Of a stretch of 64,000 nt of DNA, positions 37,229-47,668 are shown piece after piece. Numbering within the stretch: the first letter of the stretch is position 1; every line of letters starts with the position of its first letter. This stretch comes from Primulina eburnea (lineage: Eukaryota; Streptophyta; Magnoliopsida; Lamiales; Gesneriaceae), in contig NC_133116.1 in NCBI RefSeq assembly GCF_022965805.1, positions 2,418,001 through 2,482,000 on the forward strand, read 5' to 3'. Position numbers and translations under genes: made by a program. The notes beneath the pieces are model-generated. The model was not told the origin of the DNA. It saw only the letters and a program-made list of their open reading frames with translations, and made no database searches.

Positions 37229-37590
37229 TATAATATACATCACGTGTGTGTGTAAAATGGGAGAAGTTAGCTAAAAGTGCAATCTGGGGAAAAAAATATA
37301 ACATGACATCGCCCAAGTATAATAACAGCAATTACTATGGCAAAAACTCTGTCAATTTCCAGACTTGTTTTCTCGGATGTCATCTTTTTACCCAATAAAA
37401 AGAACCTGTCAGAAAACAGAAGAGATTGTTAATTTTTTTTATTAAAAGCATACACATTCACCTACAAATATTTCAGTATGAAAAACATTTTATTTTAATT
37501 TTTTTAAAACAACATGTAATATAAAAAAAGAATCTCATTTACACTCCCTGATAGATAGATACCTCCGTATATCACAAGTATTCACGTCTC

Positions 37591-37960
37591 TGTCAAGATT
37601 GGAACTTGGACCTAACTCAACCACAAAAGTTAGTTGGGGAGGATTGTCCAAGCTCATATATACAACTCCCAGGTTATTGATCCAACCGATGTAAGACAAT
37701 TAGCACACCCCTCTCACGCTCAGGAATGAACATCTAGAGCGTGGAATTTACAAATGACTCAATTATGGGCAAAACGGATGGCCTAATTATAGGCAGTCTA
37801 GCACATAATGGTGGAACCTGGGCTCTGATACCTTGTTAAGATTGAAACTTAGACCTAACTCAACCCCAAAAACTAGTTCAAGAGGGAGAGAATTGTCCAA
37901 ACCTATATATACAACTCCTAAATTATTGATCGAACTTATGTGAGAAAATTAATCATCTCT
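37591..37960 (-). mobile_element. TRIM-like miniature LTR retroelement
   Basis: Two direct repeats of about 120 bp lie at 37591-37707 and about 37834-37956. Each begins TGT(C/T)AAGATTG and shares ACCTAACTCAACC, ATTGTCCAA and CATATATACAACTCC-like blocks; the ends near 37707 and 37956 read CA-like. The gap of about 126 bp next to the second repeat contains GGGCTCTGATACC. On the minus strand this reads GGTATCAGAGCCC, the usual initiator-tRNA-Met primer-binding site, directly after the upstream LTR. There is no coding capacity. The repeats have diverged, so the insertion is old. Confidence 0.75.
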
Positions 37961-38612
37961 CCCTATCTTGGGCTAGTCCACCATCATGTTTTTATTATTA
38001 GGATATCGTCGAATTAATTTATTATTTAAAAAGGTGCCTCATTATAATTTTCACAAATCTTGTGCAACGTCACGTGCATCCAACTGATTATTCAGTCAAT
38101 AAATGAAATCATTAAATACTCGATCCATCTTTTTGACTTGTTTGATTGAAACCATGCATGGTATTGCATTCGACATTAATACATTCCATTCAACGGTTTT
38201 GTGAATAATTTAATTAAATAGATTCATGTGAAATGTTTTTATGAGTCGATTTTGTGATATTGATTTTTTATTTTATGTTATTTATAAAAAAAATATTATA
38301 TTTTATTGTAAATATAGACCATTGAAATTATAATTTATTATTAGATTGATTCTCCAAAAAAATTTAGGACTCGGGTCTTTTCAAAATATTCCTAGGCAAA
38401 CCGATGACTATAACTTATATGAGGCAGACCTCACTTTTTTCGGATAATTTTTTAGTTGAAAGAATTATTTATTATAATTGAATATGAATTTAAAACCTTT
38501 GTACCAGAACACCTATTACAAATATAACCTCTCTACCAGGACAACCACCAAAATTTAATTCCCGCGAGTCAACCCATTTGACTCCAATTCACACACACAT
38601 ACATATATATAC

Positions 38613-38655
<43 letters not shown>

Positions 38656-38660
38656 TACAC

Positions 38661-38828
38661 AGTTTTGATATCCTGTACACCTACCGTACACACTTTTGTG
38701 GCACCGATGAGGTGTCATTCACCAATTGGATGCGCAATTTTTCTATATCTCATCACATCCAATGGGTGAGTGACACCTCATCGGTGCTCACAAAAGTGTG
38801 TACGGTAGGTGTGCAGGATATCAAAACT
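38661..38828. repeat. long near-perfect hairpin (foldback MITE-like)
   Basis: The left arm (38661-38732) starts AGTTTTGATATCCTGTACAC and the right arm (about 38756-38828) is its inverse complement, ending GGTGTGCAGGATATCAAAAC. Over about 72 bases I see only three substitutions and one single-base indel. The loop is about 23 bases. The flanks are TA/CA simple sequence. There is no open reading frame. Transcripts would fold into one long duplex. Confidence 0.9.
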
Positions 38829-39165
38829 ATATACATACATATATTTTGTGTGGCTAAAAAAATGTTTTGGAATACAATATAATCTATTGACAAATACTGA
38901 ATTATTTTTATTCCCTCAGTCCTAAATATATATTTGATTGTTTTTTCATAGATTTTAAAAATACTTTAAAAACCAAAATTGATATATAAACTTTCTATTT
39001 TATCCTTGTTTAATTTATTTAAAAAATGATTGCACTTTTTAAAATTAATATATATATATTAATAAAACCAAGATAAAATACAAATAAATGTACAAATTGT
39101 TGACCCAAAAAAAAAAGAAAATGAAAGCCTATATAATTGAAATATTTGCTGATATGCAAAAATTT

Positions 39166-39340
39166 GTGTAAGACGGTCTTACGGATCGTATTTTGTGAGA
39201 CGAATTTTTATTTGAGTAATCCATGAAAAAAAAATACTTTTTATGTTTATGCTAAGAGTATTAGTTTTTATTGTGAATATGAGTAGGGTTGACCCGTCTC
39301 ATAGATTGAGATCCGTGAGACGGTCTCACATGAGACCTAC
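39166..39340 (+). repeat. palindrome-ended repeat, copy F
   Basis: The head is TTTGTGTAAGACGGTCTTAC, the middle has TGCTAAGAGTATTAGTTTTT, and the tail is GTGAGACGGTCTCACATGAG. It is followed within 30 bp by copy G in the same orientation. Confidence 0.87.
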
Positions 39341-39364
39341 TCTTGCTAATATTAAAGACAAAAT

Positions 39365-39520
39365 TTTGTGTGAGACGGTATCACGGGTCGTATTTTGTGA
39401 AACAGATATATTATTTGGGTCATCCATGAAAAAATATTATTTTTTTGCTAAGATTATTACTTTTTATTGTGAATATCGATAAGATTGACCCGTCTCACGG
39501 CTAAAAATTCTTGAGAGCTT
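39365..39520 (+). repeat. palindrome-ended repeat, copy G
   Basis: The head is TTTTGTGTGAGACGGTATCA. The core is intact up to GACCCGTCTCACGGCTAAAA. The final palindrome is damaged and a run of about 26 A follows. Confidence 0.82.
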
Positions 39521-39771
39521 CTCAAAAAAAAAAAAAAAAAAAAAAAAAACTGTTCACTATTATATTACCTTCTAGAAAACAAAAACTGGCGGTAAAAACG
39601 TTGTTTATTGGCACTGCAAATTAAATGATTGACGAAAGTGGTTGAAATTTATTAATAACCCCCAACCTCTTCTCTTTCCGCCGTATTCCACTTGCCACCC
39701 AACTTCGTTCACAGCTCACTGCATGGATTCTGCTTAATGAAATTCAGTGAAAATTGGTATATTTCTACGCT

Positions 39772-39779
39772 TATAAATA
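39772..39779 (+). promoter_or_regulatory. probable TATA box of the CYP77A gene
   Basis: TATAAATA lies 151 bases before the ATG at 39930. With the usual 25-35 base spacing, transcription would start near 39805-39815 and give a leader of about 120 bases. No experimental support is available. Confidence 0.6.
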
Positions 39780-39929
39780 CGAAAATACAGAGTAGCAGCA
39801 TTTAACGCCAATGTGCTTTATTGTTGAATATTTTCAATAGCTTTAATTGATCCTACCCGTAACTTCGAGCTTTCCCTGTTGATAAACTCGCTCTCCAGCA
39901 CCAGGCGTCTTCATCTCTTGCTTTCATCG

Positions 39930-41498
39930 ATGGATTCACTCTCGTCTTCCCCGCTTTCTCCTTACTACCATCTCATTTTCACAGCTTTCGCTTTCCTTCT
40001 CTCCGGTTTGATTTTCTTGGTTACGTATAAGTCTCAGTCCAAGAAGCTGAACTTACCGCCGGGGCCGCCGGGATGGCCGGTCGTGGGAAACCTGTTTCAG
40101 GTGGCGGGGTCAGGGAAACAGTTCTTTCAGTATGTTCGGGACCTTTTACCTGAATATGGCCCGATCTTTACTTTGAAAATGGGGACAAGGACCATGATTA
40201 TAATCAGCAGTGCGGATTTAGCTTACGAAGCTTTGATCGTGAAAGGTCAAATCTTTGCCAGCCGGCCGAGGGAGAACCCGACGAGGACAATCTTCAGTTG
40301 CAACAAATTCACCGTCAACGCCAGCCTCTACGGCCCTGTATGGAGATCCTTGCGGCGGAACATGGTTCAGAACGGGCTCAGCGCCACCAGGCTGAAAGAA
40401 TTCCGGAACGCGAGAGAGATGGCAATGGAGAAACTTGTCGACAGGCTGAAGAATGAAGCGGCGGCCAATAACGGCGCAGTTTGGGTTCTCAAAAACGCAC
40501 GATTCGCCGTGTTCTGCATACTCTTATCCATGTGCTTTGGGGTCGAAATGGACGAGGAAATGATCGAGAAAGTGGATCAAATGATGAAAACTGTGCTCAT
40601 TGTTCTCGATCCAAGATTGGACGACTATCTACCCCTTCTAAGCCCATTTTTCTCCAAACAAAGGAAAAGGGTACAAGAAGTAAGGCAACAACAGATCGAA
40701 ACTCTAGTCCCATTAATCGAGAAGCGCCGCGAAGCACTTCGAAATCCAGAATTGCACAAAAACGCCGCTTCATTTTCATACCTCGACACCCTCTTCGACC
40801 TCAAAATCGAAGGCCGCAAATCATCCCCGTCTGACGCGGAGATCGTGACCCTCTGCTCCGAGTTCTTAAACGGCGGGACCGACACCACCGGCACGGGCAT
40901 CGAATGGGCCGTCGCTAGACTCATCGAGAACCCCAAAATCCAATCAAGATTGTACGAGGAGATCAAGTCCACAGTAGGAGAAAACAAGAAAGTTGACGAG
41001 AAAGATATCGAGAAGATGCCGTACTTAAACGCCGTCGTAAAGGAGCTCTTGCGCAAGCACCCCCCAACCTATTTTTCACTAACTCATGCAGTTACCGAAC
41101 CCGCTAAGCTAGCCGGGTACGACATCCCAACGGATGCAAATGTTGAGTTCTTCCTACCGGGTATTTCGGAGGATCCGAAGATATGGTCCGACCCGGAGAA
41201 ATTCGACCCCGAAAGATTCTTCCCGGGACGGGAGGATGCCGATATTACCGGCGTAACGGGCGTAAAGATGATGCCTTTCGGCGTGGGGAGGAGGATCTGC
41301 CCCGGTTTGAGCATGGCCACGGTCCATGTGAATTTGATGCTGGCCCGAATGGTTCAAGAATTCGAGTGGTCGGGTTACCCGGATGAAAATGGTAAAGTGG
41401 ATCTTAGTGAGAAGCTGGAGTTCACTGTAGTGATGAAAAATAGCCTGAGGGCCAAGATCAAGCCAAGGGCACTATCCCTCGTCTATTTTAAAGACTAA
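39930..41498 (+). CDS. CYP77A: cytochrome P450, CYP77A family
   Basis: One intronless exon gives 522 aa. I chose the ATG at 39930, followed by an N-terminal membrane anchor (about 10-32) that fixes the enzyme to the ER with its catalytic domain in the cytosol. Seen: hinge PPGPPGWP (43-50), I-helix GGTDTT (about 314-319), ExxR as ELLR (about 372-375), and the heme loop FGVGRRICPG (about 450-459) with its Cys ligand. RKHPPTYFSLTHAVTEP and ANVEFFLPGISEDP are CYP77A signatures. Arabidopsis CYP77A4 and CYP77A6 oxidise fatty acids in midchain positions for epoxidation or cutin synthesis, so a role in cuticle lipids is likely. All P450 motifs are intact. Confidence 0.93.
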   Translation: MDSLSSSPLSPYYHLIFTAFAFLLSGLIFLVTYKSQSKKLNLPPGPPGWPVVGNLFQVAGSGKQFFQYVRDLLPEYGPIFTLKMGTRTMIIISSADLAYEALIVKGQIFASRPRENPTRTIFSCNKFTVNASLYGPVWRSLRRNMVQNGLSATRLKEFRNAREMAMEKLVDRLKNEAAANNGAVWVLKNARFAVFCILLSMCFGVEMDEEMIEKVDQMMKTVLIVLDPRLDDYLPLLSPFFSKQRKRVQEVRQQQIETLVPLIEKRREALRNPELHKNAASFSYLDTLFDLKIEGRKSSPSDAEIVTLCSEFLNGGTDTTGTGIEWAVARLIENPKIQSRLYEEIKSTVGENKKVDEKDIEKMPYLNAVVKELLRKHPPTYFSLTHAVTEPAKLAGYDIPTDANVEFFLPGISEDPKIWSDPEKFDPERFFPGREDADITGVTGVKMMPFGVGRRICPGLSMATVHVNLMLARMVQEFEWSGYPDENGKVDLSEKLEFTVVMKNSLRAKIKPRALSLVYFKD

Positions 41499-41840
41499 CT
41501 TTGGGGTAAGAGAAACGTTTCATTTCTTGATATGTGTTCAGAGTTCCATCATGTAATAATTAATACTAAGATAATTTGTGATTTTGCGCTTCACTTTTAT
41601 TACTCAAAGTTTTAGGCCACGTTACTTGTTATTATGAATATATGATTTCCCGACTCCAATGGAACAATATACGATTCTGCATATACATAAATGCACATGC
41701 GATGGATGTTTGGCCTTTGGACTTAACCATCAACATATCCAGGGCCATGCTTATTTGGAGTCAAATGAGTCCAATGACTCAGGCCCATCTCTTTTTTGGA
41801 GCCCAAAATTTTTTTAAAAAAATTATTATATATAATACTA

Positions 41841-42030
41841 GATAGCCCCCACATATGCATATATGGAAGCGAAAGGAAAAATCCAGTTTGTGAAGAAGTA
41901 GTGCGGCCAAAACATGAATTTTATTATTAAAAAATGATAGCCCCCACATATGCATATATGGAAGCGAAAGGAAAAATCCAGTTTGTGAAGAAGTAGTGCG
42001 GCCAAAACATGAATTTTATTATTAAAAAAT
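41841..42030. repeat. 95-bp perfect tandem duplication
   Basis: The unit starts GATAGCCCCCACATATGCAT and ends ATTTTATTATTAAAAAAT. The two copies, 41841-41935 and 41936-42030, look identical, so the event is recent. It lies about 340 bp past the P450 stop codon. Confidence 0.93.
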
Positions 42031-42192
42031 TCACTCGTAAAATTTTAAGAAATTATCGGTCCTCTTCGAAATCAAAGTCAGGAGTGGATGAAATAATCTA
42101 GTTAGCAATAAGTTATTGGTATGATTTACCAAGGCCAATTGTATTTTTATGGTTAAAATCTTACCCGTAAAAAAAAGAAACTCTCAATGTTG

Positions 42193-42362
42193 ACAAAAAC
42201 TTGTGTGACCGTATTTTGTGAGATATATATTTTATTTGAGTCATCCATGAAAAAATATTGTTTGTCATGGTAAGAGTATTATTTTTTATTGTGAATATCG
42301 GTAGGTTTAACCCTTCTCACAGATAAAAATTCATGAGACCGTCTCACAAAAGACCTACTCCT
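42193..42362 (+). repeat. palindrome-ended repeat, copy H
   Basis: The head is shortened (AACTTGTGTGACCGTATTTT, with the first palindrome lost). The core is TGGTAAGAGTATTATTTTTT, and the tail ATTCATGAGACCGTCTCACA is intact. Confidence 0.82.
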
Positions 42363-42558
42363 CAATGTTTTGCACACATTGGATGTGAAGAAACATATCA
42401 AAATTATATATTTTATAAGTGATCATCACCTCTATTATGGACATGTACATGGATAGATACGGTTGGTAGAATATACAGAAAAAAGAAAAGAATGAAGAAA
42501 CATTGTGAAAAAAAGTTAGCACACTAGGATCGTAGTGCAGCTGAAAAATGGCTTGAGC

Positions 42559-45208
42559 TCACTGATTCGACGGGCTCTCGACTTTCAAATTTACGGAATC
42601 TTTATCCATCCGATCTCGATCAATCAAGATTGTGCCACCGACTCTACCATCAGGACCATCCCTCTCCTGGATTGGGCCCATTATTCGAGTGTCATTGGAT
42701 CTCAACGAGCACCTATGCTCATGAAACATACAATGACAGTGATGTGCATTGATGGATTGCATGGTATACTGGGACCGGATAGCAGAACTATACATCGGTT
42801 GCACGTACCATTTTCGCTCTGGAAGATCCCGAAGAGAAATTCTACAAACAGGGCACGTGATGTGCTGGTGCAGCCATGTGTCAATACACGCAGAATGAAA
42901 TGAGTGTCCACAGACAGGCAGGATGCGTAGCATATCCTCATTGTGGTATTCCGAAAGGCAGACGGTGCACCTGAGGCAAATTTTATCTGATATTGAAAGG
43001 ATGACCAGAAAACAACAGAACAAGAACTGCAAATGATAATTTAGCAACGATGATATACATTAGATTTCAATGATAATCGAGACTAGTATTTAAATGATAA
43101 TCGAGACTAGTATTTAGGCCACTTCAACGGGAACTGCACCGGGGTCTGGCCCAGTTGAATAGTTGAACCGATCAATTTCATAGGTTGAATGTGTAAAAAA
43201 GAGTCCAAGAAACATGGAATGATTCGAAATCCAGGGGTGAAAACAAGGCATACTTGGTTTGTGAGATTACATGATCAACAAACATAAGAGCCCTGAGGAT
43301 AAAGCTACATCATGAAATTTCAAAAACATCATTAAGTCTTGGTGACACATCAAACTCTGCAAAGAATACTAAGAAAAATAAAGATGTGTAGAATGCTATT
43401 CAGACAGCCTCTTTAATTTTTAAGAAGATTGTGTTGGGATCTGAACTCTGAGAATTTTAAGCTCAATAAATTCACTTTTATTGTTTGGCAAAATAGCTTT
43501 AAAAGCTGACTAGTTTAAGTGTTCGCTATACCATTCAGAAGACGTGAGCATTTTCCCTCTTTTTTCTATTAGTTTCCAAGCTAAGCACATGGAGTCCATT
43601 GTAGTTACGTTTTTTTTTTTTGCTTTTAGAAAGATAGTTCTTCATATTTGCAGTATATAGTTTACCCTGAGAAGAGGAGCGATATGCCCCCCAAAAATTT
43701 CCAAACATACCCGTGAAAACATCGTTATTTAATCACACGTCACATTTCTTCAGAGAAACCATTACCATGTGACACCATGAACCAAAATAAGTAACAAAAT
43801 GTGCATCCCCACAAAAAAACCTAAATGTTTTCCTGTTTAGCAGACAAGTTTCGTGTAAACTCATAGGATCACAGAAGATCGATGAACTTACAGAGCATTT
43901 TCTTTTGAGGATGAGCACAGTTCTCCATACTTTTTCACAGGAAATTTGGATACCTCGAGAGGCTCAAGACAGTGAAGACCACGCTCCAACTGTACGAAAA
44001 GGTCAGAAAAACAATCCTTTAGATCTGAGTTACAAGTGGTTCAAAGCAAAGATAAATCAGGATTCTCATGTGTCATTACACCATGACAAGACACACACAC
44101 AAAAGGATCAAGTATCAACAACAAAATTAACAACAGAATGGTAGTGTCTTGATGTGGTTAGCAACATAGTACAAGTTGGTGTGCTAGCCTGTAACAAGGA
44201 TGTGATACTGACGGTGTGGACTGAGTGGGGTAATTAGCAGGAGCAATTGGCCCCCTTACATTAGAAACAAAATCAAACGCCCTACGCAATTATCTTAAAA
44301 TGAAAATTCAGCTTCCAAAATATACAAATGCGAGTGATTGGGTGAAGAATCTAACAGTGAAAAGTAGAAATAAAAGGTTAATAAAAGTTACAAAGACTCA
44401 AAAATACATTTCCTAAAAAATATTCAAACATGAGAAGACTTCAGAAATTGCTCGAGCAAACAAGCAGAGAATGAGCAGGTGGCAAACTTCAGCTTCTAAA
44501 CCCGTTGCTCTTACTCCTATCGATCTGAGCCGAAAACCCAAAAAGCCTCAATTCGAGGAAAGAATATTTAGTGCCATGCTTCGCATGATGTAGTGGAGCC
44601 AAAGTTCATTTCTAGATCCCAATGAACATGGTGGTTGAGGTAGAATCCAACTTGACATGTACATAAATAGAACAGGCACAGGATACACAGAAAGGGTGAA
44701 ATTTGATACGTAGAAGTGGTTTTCAAAACCGATATAACGCAATAAATCTGTTTGGGAGCAAAATACTAGTTTGTTAGGTGGAAGAGCCCCAATCTTAAAA
44801 GCCACCACGTAATTGCTTGTCAACCACCATCACAAATATCCAAAAGAGTCGCATACTATACATGACCTAGCTTTAACAACCCAGAATAAATACAAAATGC
44901 AGCTACACAGTAAACAAAAGACATTGAAGTACGGCAGAGCAAAGACAAGCCAACGAATGTTTAACACATCATGGGCAAAACATGTGAATCAAAATCTTCA
45001 ACCAAATGAAATTCCTCAGAAAAAAAAGGTAGTGAAAACAAGTTCTTACGATGCCAGCATCAGATCTGGAAGCCCTGGCTAATGACCGCCTCGTCGCAGT
45101 CAAATATATCCGAGCCCAAATGAGCCTTGTGCACACAAATACAATAAACAAAGTACTCACCGCAAACCCAATCACCATCATCACCAAATTAATACCTGAA
45201 AATATCAT
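42559..45208 (-). CDS. RING-H2 E3 ubiquitin ligase, ATL-like, membrane-anchored
   Basis: Three exons on the minus strand are read: 45208-45050, 43989-43892 and 42970-42559, totalling 669 nt or 222 aa. Residues about 4-27 form one membrane segment. A basic stretch [13 protein letters not shown] follows, then a conserved [20 protein letters not shown] linker. The RING-H2 finger has all eight ligands: Cys 87 and 90, Cys 106, His 108, His 111, Cys 114, Cys 125 and 128, with the usual WL before the last pair and Pro after Cys 125. It should act as a ubiquitin ligase at an endomembrane or the plasma membrane; targets are unknown. An upstream acceptor 16 bases before exon 3 would give an immediate stop, so I used the second one. 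Confidence 0.88.
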
Positions 45209-46382
45209 TTTTTCTCCTTTTTCTTGAACTTTTTCTGTCCACGAAAACAACCCAAATTGTAACGTTATCCCTGCTTTCTATGATTTTCCATACCCCGAAA
45301 TAAAATTCCAAGAGAAGTAGAACTACTGTAATGCTTTACATCACAACAAAAACCCCTTCTCAGGAAACCAATACTTTTCAACCTATAAAAGCGTAAAAGG
45401 CAGCATCTTTGATCATCAGTCCTAATTTTGTCCGTTCCACGACTAGAAAAAATCAGATCTTTGTTCTGTTCCTCCACCCTCCCTCACTGTTCCCGGTAAA
45501 GTCTCCTTTTTCGCTTCCCTCTGATTTCCTACGAGTACAGGAGTGTGTAATATTCAATGGCGGCAAAACAGAATCTTTTATGGAAGTGGGGTGAAGCAAA
45601 GTTTAAGGGTTACCCACGTTGGGGAAGAGAAGACACAGAGGAATAAAGATTCAGCTTTGAAAATTCGATTGACTCAGAAGCAGGAATTATTATTCAAAGT
45701 AACAGTATGTTTTAAAGTAATTTTATTTTAAAATAACATAATTTTTGTATTAAATATAATATTTATCTTCGACCTATCTATTTCAAATCCTGCTCTTAAA
45801 ATAATTAATATCATATTATTAATAAATACGATAATATTATTAAAATATTTATCTTTTATTATATTTACATTTAAATTATCTGAATTCGAATTCGTATTTT
45901 TATTTTAACTGTATACTTGAATGTTTAAATATTATTCAATAAATTTGTGTGCTAGATTTTTAATTATAAAATTATTTTAACATCTATTTATCAATTTTCA
46001 TAATTAAATATTTCAATTTTTATAATTAAATATCTAATTATTAAAATAATATAATAAATATTTAAATATTTGTGTGTTAGATTTTTAATTATAAAATTAT
46101 TTTAACATCTATTTATCAATTTTCATAATTAAATATTTCAATTTTTATAATTAAATATCTAATTATTAAAATAATATTATATTATTATATAAATAATATT
46201 TATAATTTTTAATACAAATCTTAATAATAAAAAAAAGTAGCTTCCCCTGCACCAATAGAAAATTGGAGCAGCGTCCGTTGGAGGACCCCTGCGCCAAAAA
46301 TGATGTGAAAGTTGAGATGCCCTAATAAGGATGCAATGGACGTTCTTATTTCCAAAGGACAAATATTATCCAATTATGTTTG

Positions 46383-46419
<37 letters not shown>

Positions 46420-47254
46420 CCAATTATGAAATCAGGTCAATCTAAATTAATATTTCATTAAATAAATTGATATAATGTATGTAGAATATATAGATAATTA
46501 CATTAAACAATTTTTTTTTTAAAAATGAGAATCGGTGACCTCCAACTTTCGGAGTACATCCTTAAATCTCAATATTAAAACAATAACCTGCATACTACGT
46601 TAACTAAATAAATAACATCAAACAAATTATATACAACAAATTCTTCGAAAAATGTTAATAAAAGAAATAATACATTATACATATTTGATACCATAGACAA
46701 ATATCCCATATATTTATATTATATATGTTACTTGATGATGTAGGTGGTATATATGTCTTTGTGGGACGAGTTCGTGCCGATGATTTTGGATAATATGTTA
46801 AAATTTTAAACCAATCCCAATATGTTCTATGATTTAATGTTTTCAAATTCATTCATTTTTGTAAATAATTCATTCTACAATTGTCAAAATCCCTTTTAAT
46901 TAATAAAAATAACCAAAAAAACGTGAAAAAAAGGTTGTAAATTTTTAGTAGATATTATTATGTTCTTGGTATCAAAAAAGAGTATATTTAGTTCAAAATG
47001 TTGACAAAAAATTAATACAAATTCTTGAATTCATATTTCACAGCAGATTTTGATCACACCAACTGCTTACATCGACACACAACTACATGTCTCTTTATCC
47101 ACGAACGTGATCACCCATAATCTAGTATAAGATATATACAAGTTCTCACCCGAAAAGTAAAAAAGTACAAATAAATCAATAATTGAACAGTACATTTATT
47201 TATAAAAATCAGCCAATATTTAAGTAAGAAAAAGTTCAAAAAAATGGGTTGAAT
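45209..47254. other. leader/promoter of the RING-H2 gene and AT-rich spacer
   Basis: 45209-45550 should contain the leader and promoter of the minus-strand RING-H2 gene. From 45.7 kb on the DNA is very AT-rich, with a 125-bp tandem duplication and a TA microsatellite (about 46383-46416). No gene with coding character is seen. Confidence 0.5.
45944..46180. repeat. 125-bp tandem duplication in AT-rich DNA
   Basis: The copies start at 45944 and 46069. Both begin TTTGTGTG(C/T)TAGATTTTTA and share ATTTATCAATTTTCATAATT and TTATAATTAAATATCTAATT. The second copy ends near 46180. Confidence 0.85.
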
Positions 47255-47668
47255 TCACTCTGAATCCTTAGTCGATCCCCCGAGAGTTGTAGTACCACCT
47301 CGGCCGTCTTCCTCGATCACGATCGGAGTCTTGACTTTGAATCTCTCAAGCTTAAACTGATCATCAATCCCATCATCCAACCCTCTTCCTCTGACTGCAT
47401 ACGCCGGGCCAATGCTTTGGCTCCGCCGCATGCTTTTCTTCGTCTTCATCTTCATAATCTTCTTCATGGAAATCGCATCCCCGATTTTTCGGAACAACTC
47501 GTCATGATCCCCCGGGAAAATTTTCTTGAATAAACCACGCCTTTTCACATAAATTTCCTCGAACGATTCCAACAAGGCCAGAAGCCTCGGATCGACCTTC
47601 TCGCCCGACGTCCACCGAATCGTTTCGTGCGTTTCCGGATAGCTACCAGAATTAGATGGTACTTCCAT
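47255..47668 (-). CDS. small uncharacterised protein, 137 aa
   Basis: One exon with a true ATG at 47668. I do not recognise the family. Base composition is much richer in G and C than the flanks, and the frame is open over 413 bases, so I believe it codes. Seen: an acidic/polar N-terminus, RWTSGEKVDPRLLALLESFE (about 19-38), which looks helical, then a very basic stretch (about 69-84; KKIMKMKTKKSMRRS), and an acidic or glycine-rich tail. No signal peptide, membrane segment or cysteine motif is seen. A GCC microsatellite lies about 180 bases upstream of the ATG, at about 47850-47873. It could be a nuclear or membrane-associated regulator, but that is guesswork. Confidence 0.65.
   Translation of the reverse strand: MEVPSNSGSYPETHETIRWTSGEKVDPRLLALLESFEEIYVKRRGLFKKIFPGDHDELFRKIGDAISMKKIMKMKTKKSMRRSQSIGPAYAVRGRGLDDGIDDQFKLERFKVKTPIVIEEDGRGGTTTLGGSTKDSE

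Larger units (their letters stand above)
35188..39929. other. spacer with TRIM-like element, hairpin and repeats; P450 promoter at its end
   Basis: 35188-35600 holds the 3' flank of the RRM gene. 35.7-36.2 kb has degraded GAACCCGA/GGGTTGG-type repeat DNA. The rest contains a 59-bp tandem repeat, copies E, F and G of the palindrome-ended repeat, a TRIM-like retroelement, a CA/TA-rich simple tract (38588-38660), a long hairpin and a run of about 26 A (39524-39549). The last 250 bases are the promoter and leader of the P450 gene. No other gene is supported. Confidence 0.55.
41499..42558. other. spacer between CYP77A and the RING-H2 gene (convergent)
   Basis: It holds the 3' UTRs of two genes that point at each other, a perfect 95-bp tandem duplication (41841-42030) and copy H of the palindrome-ended repeat. 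No gene is seen. Confidence 0.5.

Noticed and set aside
39879..39929. 17 extra codons before the P450 ATG
   Set aside because: They start at a TTG and would put polar residues before the normal membrane anchor. The ATG at 39930 fits CYP77A.
43905..44144. 79-codon plus-strand frame
   Set aside because: It lies over exon 2 of the minus-strand RING-H2 gene and its intron and shows no coding character.
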